Positions 11,795 to 22,230 of a stretch of DNA of 64,000 nt are shown piece by piece. The position numbers and the translations under genes were made by a program. This DNA is from Beaufortia kweichowensis (Eukaryota > Chordata > Actinopteri > Cypriniformes > Gastromyzontidae), in NCBI GenBank assembly GCA_019155185.1, contig CM032807.1, positions 15,474,200 through 15,538,199 on the forward strand, given 5' to 3'. Positions within the stretch are counted from its first letter, which is position 1. Each line of letters begins with the position of its first letter. The notes beneath the pieces were generated by a model. The model worked only from the letters and a program-made list of their open reading frames with translations. It searched no databases and was not told the origin of the DNA.

Positions 11795-12500
11795 ATACAC
11801 TTGTTTACATTGGATCCAGTGGACGTGTATGTTTTTCTGTGGTAATTCTAAATCTTTTCTTTTATAGTGTTACAATTACATTTAGTGTTATGTGAACAAG
11901 ACGTACACACACACACACACACACACACATAATTTATATTTGGCAAGTAAGTAAAGGGTTTATTTTCTCACAACTTTGTGTTGTTAATTTAAAGCGAATC
12001 CTCCAGTTCTGTCTTTCTGTCGTGATCTTTCACTTACTGCTATTAGCAAAACATTATCTATGTGACTACAGTATGTAGATATTTATAGATGTGTGAATTA
12101 TGAGGACAAAAGCTGATTGTTTGTGTCAGATTGATGTCTGAATGTTTTCTGTATCACTGTGTGAATGTTGCTGCCATTTACACTTTAGAGAAAATGATAT
12201 CTGTGACGATTACATTGTGTCTAGATTAAAAAAAAACTTGCTTTGTGAATAGTTGTTAGGATGTTTTTAATTCATATTCGGATATGACATCGCATATGTT
12301 TTATTGCAAATATTCTGTAAAGTTTATTCATTTCACTGTTGAATTTTCATCACAATGTAAACATGACAATAATATAAAATATTGTGACGCTGACACTGTA
12401 TTATTATCTTTCTAAGGTAAAGATTAATCACTGTTTGTGTGGAGGTGTCCGGAAGGGGGCAGTAGAGGAAAGAGAGAGAATTGAAATGTAGAACCTCTGC
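11795..12500 (+). other. Orphan zinc-finger gene intron fragment
   Basis: Matches intron 1 of genes F and G: 'ctgtctttctgtcgtgatct', 'gctattagcaaaacattatc', then the 'gtgtccggaagggggcagta' block at about 12448. No promoter cassette lies before it and no finger exon after it. A short (AC)n at about 11909-11929 is inside. Read as a dead, partial copy of a cluster gene. Confidence 0.6.
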
Positions 12501-13610
12501 ATTGTTGAAATGTAAACGTGCATTTAAATAATTGTAGGGTTGTTAACAAAATAAGCCATGTTAAATAATTATTTTGTTTGAAAGAAAGAAAGAAAACTAA
12601 TGTCAGTAAGTCAGGTAAAGCACAATGACCATTCATTTTAAATGAAGCAAGTGGCGGGTCATTGCTAAGCAGAGAAAGCGCATCAAACACGCCTATTGAA
12701 GGAATACAAACACACTGATTAATAATTTCAGTATTTTAGGTTCAGCTATGAAAAGTCGGATTTGTTACATTTAGGGTCATTACAACACGTTTTTACTGTA
12801 GTAAAAATATCTACAGTATAGAAGTTTTGCATTACTTGCACTTGATTTTGGCTATGGCTGCAAACACACCCGTGATACTTGTGACTGGTTTTGTGGTCCA
12901 GGGTGACAATTACAGCCTGGACAGGAGCAACAAAAGATAAAACTTGTTTTTTTTTTCCTATAGCAACACCTTTTCTATTGGTGATCAACACAAGTTCTTC
13001 ACTGTAGATCTTTACATCTTTCCTTGTTGTGAACAAAATAAACGCTTAAATGTTTGTTCTGTACTGTTTGAATAAAAACACAGAAACAATAAAATAGTTT
13101 TCTGAAAATGTTGCTTATATTAAACTAACTTTTATCAACAAAATGAATTATATGGATAACTAGCTGCCTTTAAAATGAATTCTAGGTTTGTGGTTTTATT
13201 ATTACAACATCAACAAAAAAACAGAGTTTTTATTAGAAAAGAAAAAGACAGATAACACGTAACTGCTCTAAATTTAAAGGCCTTCTGATTTTTCCCTATA
13301 GTTCAAAACAAATGCTTAGTTTGTTGTTTAGTGTTATTTTTAATGAAAAAGGGAAGGAAGGAAAAAATAAAATTTAACAAAAGTTCTCATTCGTCATTAT
13401 CGAGTCTCACTGAGAGTGCTGATCAAGGTGGGCGGTGGGCAGGTAATTTAATCCATGGCTAGCCACCCACCGTGTAACAGCTATAACACCGACCACCGTA
13501 ACATCCCTATATGATGCAGTCATGTGGGGTAGTAAAGGAAAGGAATGGCCTACCAAAAAGTCCAAGTCAAGTCTCCAGTCAGCTGTTTAGGAGTCCAAGT
13601 GAAATTCGAC

Positions 13611-14663
13611 TTAAGTGCGACTTGAGTCCAAGTCACAGACTGGAGTCTTTGATAGGCGATCTCTGGTGTGAATTCTCATGTGTCTGTCAAGACTTGCTTT
13701 GTTTAAAAAACTTTTTCCACACTGAAGACATGAGTATGGACACTCTCCAGTGTGAATTCTAATATGTTCTTCAAAATGTATTTTTTGTAAAAAACTCTTT
13801 CCACATTGAAGACACGAGTATTGGCGCTCTCCAGTGTGAATTCTCATGTGTCTGTCAAAATTACTTTTGTTTGTGAAACACTTTCCACACTGATCACATG
13901 AGTATGGACGCTCTCCGGTGTGAATTCTCACATGTTCGTCAAAATGTATTTTTTGTGAAAAACTCTTTCCACACTGATCACATGAGTATGGACGCTCTCC
14001 AGTGTGAATTCTCATGTGTCTGTCAAAATTACTATTGTGTGTGAAACTCTTTCCACACTGAAGACATGAGTATGGACGCTCTCCAGTGTGAATTCTCACA
14101 TGTTCGTCAAGGCGTATTTTTTGTGAAAAACTCTTTTCACACTGAGGACACGAGAATGGACGCTCTCCAGTGTGAATTCTCATGTGTCTGTTAAAATTAC
14201 TTTTGTTTGTGAAACACTTTCCACACTGAAGACATGAGTGTGGACGCTCTCCAGTGTGAATTCTCACGTGTTCGTCAAGGCGTATTTTTTGTGAAAAACT
14301 CTTTCCACACTGAAGACATGAGTATGGACGCTCTCCGATGTGAATTCTCACGTGTTCGTCAAGGCGTATTTTTTGTGTGAAACTCTTTCCACACTGAAGA
14401 CATGAGTATGGACGCTCTCCTGTGTGAATTCTCATGTGAATTGTAAGGTCTTTTTTGCTTGAGAAACTTTTTTCACACTGAGGACATGTGAAAGGCTTCT
14501 CTCCGGTGTGAATTCTCATGTGTATCACAAGGCTCCATTTTCTTCCAAATCCCTCTTCACAAAGTGGGCAAGTAAAAGATTTGCTGGCTTCTGTTCTTTG
14601 CTTTTTTCTTTTTGGACAGAAAGTATTTTTCATCTGCAAGGGACCAGAAGATATCTCTGCCAT
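13611..14663 (-). CDS. C2H2 zinc-finger protein with eleven fingers (D)
   Basis: From ATG 14663 (MAEISSGPLQMKNTF) this gives about 350 residues with eleven C2H2 fingers. The exon itself opens at 14716 after an acceptor at 14718-14717 and continues upstream in frame as DLIELEKPSVTETWSNST. A FiNZ-like exon lies at 14946-14880 (EGEDVSDTDLCRIKNKDTLEQK) with matching phase. It has GTG where gene F has ATG, so a longer product needs a start further 5' that I cannot find. The safe start is therefore 14663. Fingers 4-9 alternate between SQKI(R/H)xDEH and (T/N)xxSNFxRH helices, a two-finger module repeated three times. The tail reads RDRLSKTPVCDLDSSRT. Closely paralogous to gene E. No promoter cassette is seen upstream on this strand. 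Confidence 0.78.
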   Translation of the reverse strand: MAEISSGPLQMKNTFCPKRKKQRTEASKSFTCPLCEEGFGRKWSLVIHMRIHTGEKPFTCPQCEKSFSSKKDLTIHMRIHTGERPYSCLQCGKSFTQKIRLDEHVRIHIGERPYSCLQCGKSFSQKIRLDEHVRIHTGERPHSCLQCGKCFTNKSNFNRHMRIHTGERPFSCPQCEKSFSQKIRLDEHVRIHTGERPYSCLQCGKSFTHNSNFDRHMRIHTGERPYSCDQCGKSFSQKIHFDEHVRIHTGERPYSCDQCGKCFTNKSNFDRHMRIHTGERQYSCLQCGKSFLQKIHFEEHIRIHTGECPYSCLQCGKSFLNKASLDRHMRIHTRDRLSKTPVCDLDSSRT

Positions 14664-14879
14664 TGTGCTATTACTCCAGGTTTCAGTTACTGATGGTTTT
14701 TCCAGTTCTATTAGGTCTAAAATTAAACAAATGAAGTACATATATATATTATGTGATATTTGACTTATGGTTTTTCAATTGTTCTAACACCATTAAATTG
14801 TAATAAAATATTAGTTATTGGAAAAGAATCAGGTGATTTTACTTATTTTAATTATAAGTGAAGATTAAAAAAGACAAAC

Positions 14880-14946
14880 CTTTTTGTTCCAAGGTATCTT
14901 TATTTTTTATTCTGCATAGATCTGTATCACTCACATCTTCACCTTC
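14880..14946 (-). CDS. FiNZ-like N-terminal exon of gene D
   Basis: 67 bases between an acceptor (AG at 14948-14947) and a donor (GTTTG at 14879). It encodes EGEDVSDTDLCRIKNKDTLE plus QK in the phase needed by the finger exon at 14716. It has no ATG, so an upstream coding exon is required if it is used. Confidence 0.55.
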
Positions 14947-15771
14947 CTGACAAACAAACAAAATAATTATTTAACATAGTTTTTAAGATATTTAAATGCA
15001 CGTTTACATTCCATCAATGCAGATAACACTGTATTAAAGTTTAATTAAGCAATAAGGTGCTATAGGCTGTAGCCTTTCATAAAACGCTTAACACACAACA
15101 AAAAAGACTAATACATGTATTGAGGCAACTTTCATGAAATAAACGTACATTTTAAAACGGGTAGCAGGAGGTGTCTTTATCTCCAGCGAAGCCGAAACGA
15201 ACAAAAACAAGCCAACCGTCTCAAAACGAAAACGATACGTCTACTCTTCTTCTATGCTACACGTCAATCATCTCTCTTTCCTCTACTGCCCCCTCCCGGA
15301 TGCTCGCGGGATAGTTAAACTGCGGTCATGAAACTGCAGCTTGTAAATCCTAAACCTACATGCGACACTGCAGAACTATGATATTGGGGTTGTTCATGTG
15401 TTCTCCGACTTATTTTGGAAATAGGAGACCTTACAAAAGCGTACAGTCTCCTTTATTAAGTAAATTTGGTCAAAGACTAGACGTGGTAGTGATATTACTG
15501 TGAATGAGGAGACAAACATGTCAAGACACAAATGTTGTATTGTACAGCCTATTATGGGGCAAAATCTACATGTCTTTGTCGTTTTCTATAGACTTTTTTA
15601 TGTATCGGACAAATGATCAGTATGAAAGAGTAGCAACACTATATCTATGTAATGATCTCTAGTCATTTATTTCACCACTGAGATTTTATATTGAAATATA
15701 AATTTTCGAGTATCCAGGCAGAATTACATTTTCGACTTATTTATAATTATATATATAAATATTTATTTGTG

Positions 15772-15942
15772 GCCTAGTCTGTAAAAACCCAGCTAAAGTC
15801 ATTTTTTGTGATTTGCTGTTTTCTTCATTCATCTTACATGATATAAAGAACATTCTGTGAAAGTATAACCTTGATATGTTTAATATTATGTCAAAGATTT
15901 AAATCATAGTGATCTTCAGCCTGGTTTTCACAGACAGGGTCT
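15772..15942. mobile_element. Fold-back MITE, family with CAGTCTGT...ACAGACAGG ends
   Basis: Starts CCTAGTCTGTAAAAACCCAG and ends CCTGGTTTTCACAGACAGGG, which are imperfect inverted repeats. Further copies lie at 20094-20274 and 48154-48399, with a partial one near 23497-23570. It is short, non-coding and AT-rich, so probably a non-autonomous DNA transposon. Confidence 0.6.
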
Positions 15943-16084
15943 CATTAGGTTCAACTGTTTGTCTTGTTTTTCAGTGTATTCTTTATATAAATGTAGTTCA
16001 ATGTCTTATCTAACTAATCTTTTTAATCTTGTTCTCTTTGTTAATTCCATAATAAAAAATATATATTTTATAAAAGTGCAATTC

Positions 16085-16391
16085 AGCGCGGGTGGACCAG
16101 GGGGTTGGATTTGGTCATCACCAGACCCGCCCCTTTTGCAAGTCCCGCCCCAGCGTGTGATCATGTCCAATCAGAGTGAAGTTTACTCGGAGAAGATCTA
16201 TTTAAAAGTTACTGTGCGAGAACTAGAGACCGACTGATAATGATCATAAGGAGTTAATCGCCATTAAACAAGAAAAGAAGAAGAAGAAGAAGAAGAAGAA
16301 GGAGGAGGAAGAGACAGATTGTCCGAAATCTTCTGGACAAACACAAATCTGTGTCAAGAGATCTGCGGGATATCAAGATCTTCTCTAAGAG
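16085..16391 (+). promoter_or_regulatory. Promoter cassette and noncoding exon 1, copy b (gene F)
   Basis: Order: CCGCCCCTTTTGC, CCCGCCCC, CCAAT at about 16167, TATA-like CTATTTAAAAG at about 16199, then a 5' untranslated exon ending CTAAGAG at 16391 before the donor GTTAGTG. The exon carries an insert of about 70 bases (about 16221-16315) with (GAA)n, which resembles the extreme 3' end of the LINE in copy d and is flanked by imperfect AGAGACCGACTG / AGAGACAGATTG repeats. Confidence 0.7.
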
Positions 16392-17548
16392 GTTAGTGCA
16401 CTTTAGTGATATTACTGTGTTGAACACCTAATAAAAGCTCACAGACTTTTGCGTTATTAAGTAATTATTAAAGTATTGAGTTGGTCAAAAACAAGACGTC
16501 GATGTGATAATACTGTGAATAAACTATAGACCATTTATTGACACAATAATGTGGTTTCATACTGTGAGTAAAGCAATACTAATACAGCGTTCCAGACAAC
16601 TCAGATTAATGATTTCCCATCTTAAAATAGAAAATAACGTCCGAATTTAGTAGCATTAAAAGAACACTATCCTACATTAAAGTTGTGTGTAACCCAGTCA
16701 TTTTACATATAAGGAACGTCCATTTGCACTTTTAATTTACAAAAAATTCTGTCTTTCTGTCGTGATCTTTCACTTACTGCTATTAGCAAAACATTATCAA
16801 TGTGACTACAGTATGTAGATATTTATAGATGTGTTAATTGTGAGGACAAAAGCTGATTGTTTGTGTCAGATTGCTGTCTGAATGGTTTCTGTATCACTGT
16901 GTGAATGTTGCTGTTTACACTTCAGAAAAATCGACGATCCGTCAGTAATGATATCTGTGACGATTACATTGTGTCTAGATTTAAAAAACTTGCTTTGTGA
17001 ATAGTTGTTAGGATGTTTTTTTAATTCATATTCGGATATGACATCGCATATGTTTTATTGCAAATATTCTGTAAAGTTTATTCATTTCACTGTTGAATTT
17101 TCATCACAATGTAAACATGACAATAATATAAAATATTGTGACCCTGTATTATTATCTTTCTAAGGTAAAGAATAATCACTGTTTCTTGGTAATGTATGTG
17201 TGGACGTGTCCGGGAGGGGGCAGTAGAGGAGAGAGAGAGAGAGAGAGAGAGTATTGGTATCGTTTTCGTTTCGAGATTAAATGCATTGGTCGTGTTGTTT
17301 TTGTATGATTCGGCTTTGCTTTATGTTGGAAATCTCCTGATCATAAAAGTTGCATTCACTCCTTTAGTCTTTAGTTTTTTGTTGTGTGGTAAGTGTTTTA
17401 TAAAACCTTATTACTTAATTAAACTTTAATACAGTGTTATCTGCATTGATGGAATGTAAACGTGCATTTTAATATCTTAAAAACTTAAATAATTGTTAAA
17501 TAATTATTTTGTTTGTTTTAATTGTTTGTTTGTCAGGAAGGTGAAGAC

Positions 17549-18814
17549 ATGAGTGATACAGACCCATGCAGAATAAAAAATAAAGATTTCTTGGAACAAA
17601 AAGGTTTGTCTTTTTTAATCTTCACTTATAATTAAATTAAGTAAAATCACTTGATTCCCTTTCAATCGCTAACATTTTAAATCTGATTTCATGGTGTTAG
17701 AACAATTGAAAAATCATAGAAAGTCAAATACTGTATTACATAAAGTATTTATACTTATATTATTTCAGACCGAATGGAGCAGGAAAAAACATCAATAACT
17801 GAAACCTTGTGTAATAGCACAATGGCAGAGATATCTTCTGGTCGCTTGCAAATGAAAAGAGGAAAGAAAAGAACAGAAGCCTGCAAATCTTTTACTTGCC
17901 CTCAATGTGAAAAGGGATTCACAAGTAAATGGAGCCTTGTGGAGCACATGAGAATCCACAGCGGAGAGAAGCCTTTCACATGTCCTCAGTGTGATAGAGG
18001 TTTCACATTTAAAAAATACCTTAGAGATCACATTAGAATTCACACTGGAGAGCGTCCATACTCATGTCTTCATTGTGGAAAGAGTTTCTCACATAGATAC
18101 AGTCTTAATGTCCACATGAGAATTCACACCGGAGAGAAGCCTTTCACATGTTCTCAGTGTGAGAAAAGGTTCTCAGTCAAAAAAGATCTTATGATTCACA
18201 TACGAATTCACAGTAGAGAAAAATCATATCCATGTCTTCAGTGTGAAAAGAGTTTTACAAGAAAATCATTTCTTGATGTCCACATGAGAACTCACACCGG
18301 AGAGCGTCCATACACATGTCCTCAGTGTGAAAAGAGTTTTACAAACAAACAAAGTCTTAACGAACACATGAAAATTCACACTGGAGAGCGTCAAAATACA
18401 TGTCCTCAGTGTGGAAAGTGTTTCGCAAGAAAATCATTTCTTGATGTCCACATGAGAACTCACACTGGAGAGCGTCCATACACATGTCCTCAGTGTGAAA
18501 AGAGTTTCACAAGGAAAAATGTTCTTGTTGTCCACATGAAAAGTCACATTGGAATGCGCCCATACTCATGTCTTCAGTGTGAAAAGACTTTTGTACGCAA
18601 AATATCACTTAATGACCACATGAAAATTCACACTGGAGAGCGTCCATACCCGTGTCTTCAGTGTGGAAAAAGATTCACAAACAAACAAAATCTCAAGAGA
18701 CACATGAGAAGTCACACCGAAGAGCGTCCAGACGTATGTCTTCAGTGTGGAAAGACTTTCAAACATACGAAAAGTCTTTACAAACACATGAAAATTCACA
18801 GGAATGAGCGCTGA
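17549..18814 (+). CDS. FiNZ-type C2H2 zinc-finger protein with eleven fingers (F)
   Basis: Coding exons 17549-17603 and 17769-18814 give about 366 residues. The short first exon (acceptor at 17535-17536) reads EGED before MSDTDPCRIKNKDFLEQK, a shortened FiNZ-type segment. ATG 17549 was chosen because exon 1, spliced in this frame, has a stop before it. The finger exon then runs DRMEQEKTSITET, MAEISSGRLQMK, and eleven C2H2 fingers. Some linkers are non-canonical (SREKSYPC, IGMRPYSC, TEERPDVC), which may loosen DNA contact. Fingers 5 and 7 share the RKSFLDVHMRTH helix. Promoter cassette b lies 1.2 kb upstream. A duplicate, gene G, lies about 7.7 kb downstream and lacks two of these fingers. Confidence 0.82.
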
Positions 18815-19850
18815 TGACCATGTTATTAATATGAAAACTACATGCCTGTCCCATCTCACGGTCAGCTTTAGAATCGGGATGACATGAATTAAGGATAAAC
18901 TTTTTGTTCAATTTTTAATGCAATATTTAGCATTAGTCCAAGTAAAGGACTAATCAAATAATCTAGAATATGCATTATTATTAACAATTTTAACAGAAAC
19001 AGACTGATTGGGATTAACTTTTAAAACTGTTTAACATGTAAGATGTACAGTTTGTAGCAACATATGCTTGCATTAATCAATGTAACTTTATCTCAAAATA
19101 TTTTGTATTAAATGTATAGAACTGTATGTCTTCCAACAGATGATAACAACAACACAAAGAAAATAAAAAAGAGCCAGTGGTAATATAATTTACTTATGAA
19201 ATAAAAAGTGCCTTTCTGAGTCTTCTTTTGAATTCTTGTACATTATAACAATGCAGAAACATTTCACATTATTGTTGTTCATATTCATTTTAAAACAATT
19301 AAATAAACTATTTTAAATTTATTTCATCTAAAAATATTTTTAGATGAAACTATTTTTAAATAGTTTTTTGGTTCTGTAAAACTTTTTTATTTAACCCATT
19401 TAAAAAGTGATTTATAAATTGATTCCTCATTTTATTTTTAAGTGGCACTCCTGGTCCTCTATAGTCTATACTATCATAGCTATAATGGGCGAATCAGTGG
19501 TGTAAACAGACCAAGATCTAAACTCATGTCTACAGTGTGAAGAGTCTTTATTCCCATCGGATATCGTCTCCAGTGTAAATAGAGGTGGTCCATAGAGATG
19601 GTCCTATGGGCTGGTTCATAGTAAAACACAAACACACAGTTAAATGGGGAGCAGTGATTTTCTCTGCGTTGCTGGAATAAATGTGTATTTAAATAAATTG
19701 TTAAAACAATAAACTGTGTCAAATAATTATTTGTTTGTCATTTTAAACTTGTTGACATGATAAAGATACAGTCAGGGCTCTAAATCAGAAATGTTTGTAA
19801 AGCCATTACTTTCTTTTAAAACGTTTATTGTGTTTTGTTTAAGTAAAGAC
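18815..19850. other. AT-rich 3' flank of gene F
   Basis: No further gene is recognised. It is AT-rich and resembles the 3' flank of gene C at 10290-10560 (for example 'taacatgtaagatgta' and 'acaacacaaagaaaat'), so the duplicated unit extends past the stop codons. Confidence 0.4.
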
Positions 19851-20460
19851 ACAAATGTTGTATTGTACAGCCTATTATGGGGCAACATCTACATGTCTTT
19901 GTCGTTTTCTATAGACTTTTTTATGTATCGGACAAATGATCAGTATGAAAGAGTAGCAACACTATATCTATGTAATGATCTCTAGTCATTTATTTCACCA
20001 CTGAGATTTTATATTGAAATATAAATTTTCGAGTATCCAGGCAGAATTAAATTTTCGACTTATTTATGATTATGTATATAAATATTTATTTGTGGCCTAG
20101 TCTGTAAAAACCCAGCTAAAGTCATTTTTTGTGATTTGCTATTTTCTTCATAAAATCATCTTACATGATATAAAGAACATTATGTGAAAGTATAACCTTG
20201 ATATGTTTAATATTATGTCAAAGATTTAAATCATAGTGATCTTCAGCCTGGTTTTCACAGACAGGGTCTCATTAGGTTCAACTGTTTGTCTTGTTTTTCA
20301 GTGTATTCTTTATATAAATGTAGTTCAATGTCTTATCTAACTAATCTTTTTAATCTTGTTCTCTTTGTTAATTCCATAATAAAAAATATATATTTTATAA
20401 AAGTGCAATTCAGCGCGGGTGGGCCAGGGGGTTGGATTTGTCTACGTCATCACCAGACCC
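19850..20460 (+). repeat. Truncated copy of 15530-16135 (promoter-side block), duplication junction
   Basis: Nearly identical to about 15530-16135, including the MITE at 20094-20274 and the start of the promoter cassette. The copy stops inside the cassette at CACCAGACCC (20460) and is followed directly by AATAAAATAGTTTTCTG, which matches position 13101 onward. The cassette here lacks its CCAAT and TATA parts (copy c, dead). Confidence 0.75.
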
Positions 20461-20886
20461 AATAAAATAGTTTTCTGAAAACGTTGCTTATATTAAACTA
20501 ACTTTTATTAACAATAGTTAATAATAATATTAGATGGATAACTAGCTGCCTTTTAAACGAATGCTAGGTTTGTGGTTTTATTATTACAACGTAACATCAA
20601 CAATAAAATAAAACATCAACAAAAAAACCAAGTTTTTATTAGGAAAAAGAAAAAAGACGGATAACACGTAACTGCTCTTTAACATAATACATTTAAAGGC
20701 CTTCTGATTTTTCCCTAGAGTTCAAAACAAATGCGTAACACCATGTAACACCGACCACCGTAACATCCCTATATGATGCAGTCATGTGGGGTAGTAAAGG
20801 AAAGGAATGGCCTACCAAAAAGACTTTTTTTACCAGTCCAAGTCAAGTCTCCAGTCAGCTGTTTAGGAGTCCAAGTGAAATTCGAC

Positions 20887-21945
20887 TTAAGTGCGACTCG
20901 AGTCCAAGTCACAGACTGGAGATTCCATCTTTGATAGGTGATCTCTGGTGTGAATTCTCATGTGTCTGTCAAGACTTGCTTTGTGTAAAAAACTTTTTCC
21001 ACACTGAAGACATGAGTATGGACACTCTCCAGTGTGAATTCTAATATGTTCTTCAAAATGTATTTTTTGTAAAAAACTCTTTCCACATTGAAGACACGAG
21101 TATTGGCGCTCTCCAGTGTGAATTCTCATGTGTCTGTCAAAATTACTTTTGTTTGTGAAACTTTTTCCACACTGATCACATGAGTATGGACGCTCTCCGG
21201 TGTGAATTCTCACGTGTTCGTCAAAATGTATTTTTTGTGAAAAACTTTTTCCACACTGAAGACACGAGTATTGGCGCTCTCCAGTGTGAATTCTCATGTG
21301 TCTGTCAAAATTACTTTTGTGTGTGAAACTCTTTCCACATTGAAGACATGAGTATGGACGCTCTCCGGTGTGAATTCTCACATGTTCGTCAAGGCGTATT
21401 TTTTGTGAAAAACTCTTTCCACACTGAGGACATGAGAATGGACACTCTCCAGTGTGAATTCTAATATGTTCGTCAAGATGTGCTTTTTGTGAGAAACTCT
21501 TTCCACACTGAGGACATGAGTATGGACGCTCTCCAGTGTGAATTCTCATGTGGACATCATAACTTGCTTTGTGTGTAAAACTCCTTCCACACTGAATACA
21601 TGAGTACGGGCGCTCTCCAGTGTGAATTCTCATGTGGACATTCAGATGTGCTTTGTGTGTGAAACTCTTTCCACACTGAAGACATGAGTATGGACGCTCT
21701 CCTGTGTGAATTCTCATGTGAATTGTAAGGTCTTTTTTGCTTGAGAAACTTTTTTCACACTGAGGACATGTGAAAGGCTTCTCTCCGGTGTGAATTCTCA
21801 TGTGTATCACAAGGCTCCATTTTCTTCCAAATCCCTTTTCACAATGTGGGCAAGTAAAAGATTTGCTGGCTTCTGTTCTTTGCTTTTTTCTTTTTGGACA
21901 GAAAGTATTTTTCATCTGCAAGGGACCAGAAGATATCTCTGCCAT
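20887..21945 (-). CDS. C2H2 zinc-finger protein with eleven fingers (E)
   Basis: About 352 residues from ATG 21945 (MAEISSGPLQMKNTF), with eleven C2H2 fingers. The exon opens at 21998. Fingers 1-2 and 7-11 are close to gene D. Fingers 3-5 differ (THKAHLNVH, THKASYDVH, SQKAHLDEH) from D's TQKIRLDEH, SQKIRLDEH, TNKSNFNRH. The upstream FiNZ-like exon (22230-22163) has a one-base insertion relative to D after the codons for LCR, and its frame reaches a stop in the finger exon. The MAEISSG start is therefore the only intact one seen. The tail RDHLSKMESPVCDLDSSRT is shared with D apart from a short insertion. No promoter cassette is seen upstream on this strand. Confidence 0.75.
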   Translation of the reverse strand: MAEISSGPLQMKNTFCPKRKKQRTEASKSFTCPHCEKGFGRKWSLVIHMRIHTGEKPFTCPQCEKSFSSKKDLTIHMRIHTGERPYSCLQCGKSFTHKAHLNVHMRIHTGERPYSCIQCGRSFTHKASYDVHMRIHTGERPYSCPQCGKSFSQKAHLDEHIRIHTGECPFSCPQCGKSFSQKIRLDEHVRIHTGERPYSCLQCGKSFTHKSNFDRHMRIHTGERQYSCLQCGKSFSQKIHFDEHVRIHTGERPYSCDQCGKSFTNKSNFDRHMRIHTGERQYSCLQCGKSFLQKIHFEEHIRIHTGECPYSCLQCGKSFLHKASLDRHMRIHTRDHLSKMESPVCDLDSSRT

Positions 21946-22162
21946 TGTGCTATTACTCCAGGTTTCAGTTACTGATGGTTTTTCCAGTTCTATTAGGTCT
22001 AAAATTAAACAAATGAAGTACATATATATATTATGTGATATTTGACTTATGGTTTTTCAATTGTTCTAACACCATAAAATTGTAATAAAATATTAGTTAT
22101 TGGAAAAGAATCAGGTTATTTTACTTATTTTAATGAATGGTGAAGATAAAAAAGCCACAAAC

Positions 22163-22230
22163 CTCTTTGTTTCAAAGTATCTTAATTGTTTTGCTCTGCA
22201 TAGATCTGTATCACACATGTCTTCACGCTC
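22163..22230 (-). pseudogene. Frameshifted FiNZ-like exon of gene E
   Basis: 68 bases between AG (22232-22231) and GTTTG (22162), homologous to the 67-base exon of gene D. It begins GAGCGTGAAGACATGTGTGA and so carries an ATG, but one extra base follows the LCR codons. The downstream frame is wrong for the finger exon and stops after about 12 codons of it. Confidence 0.6.
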
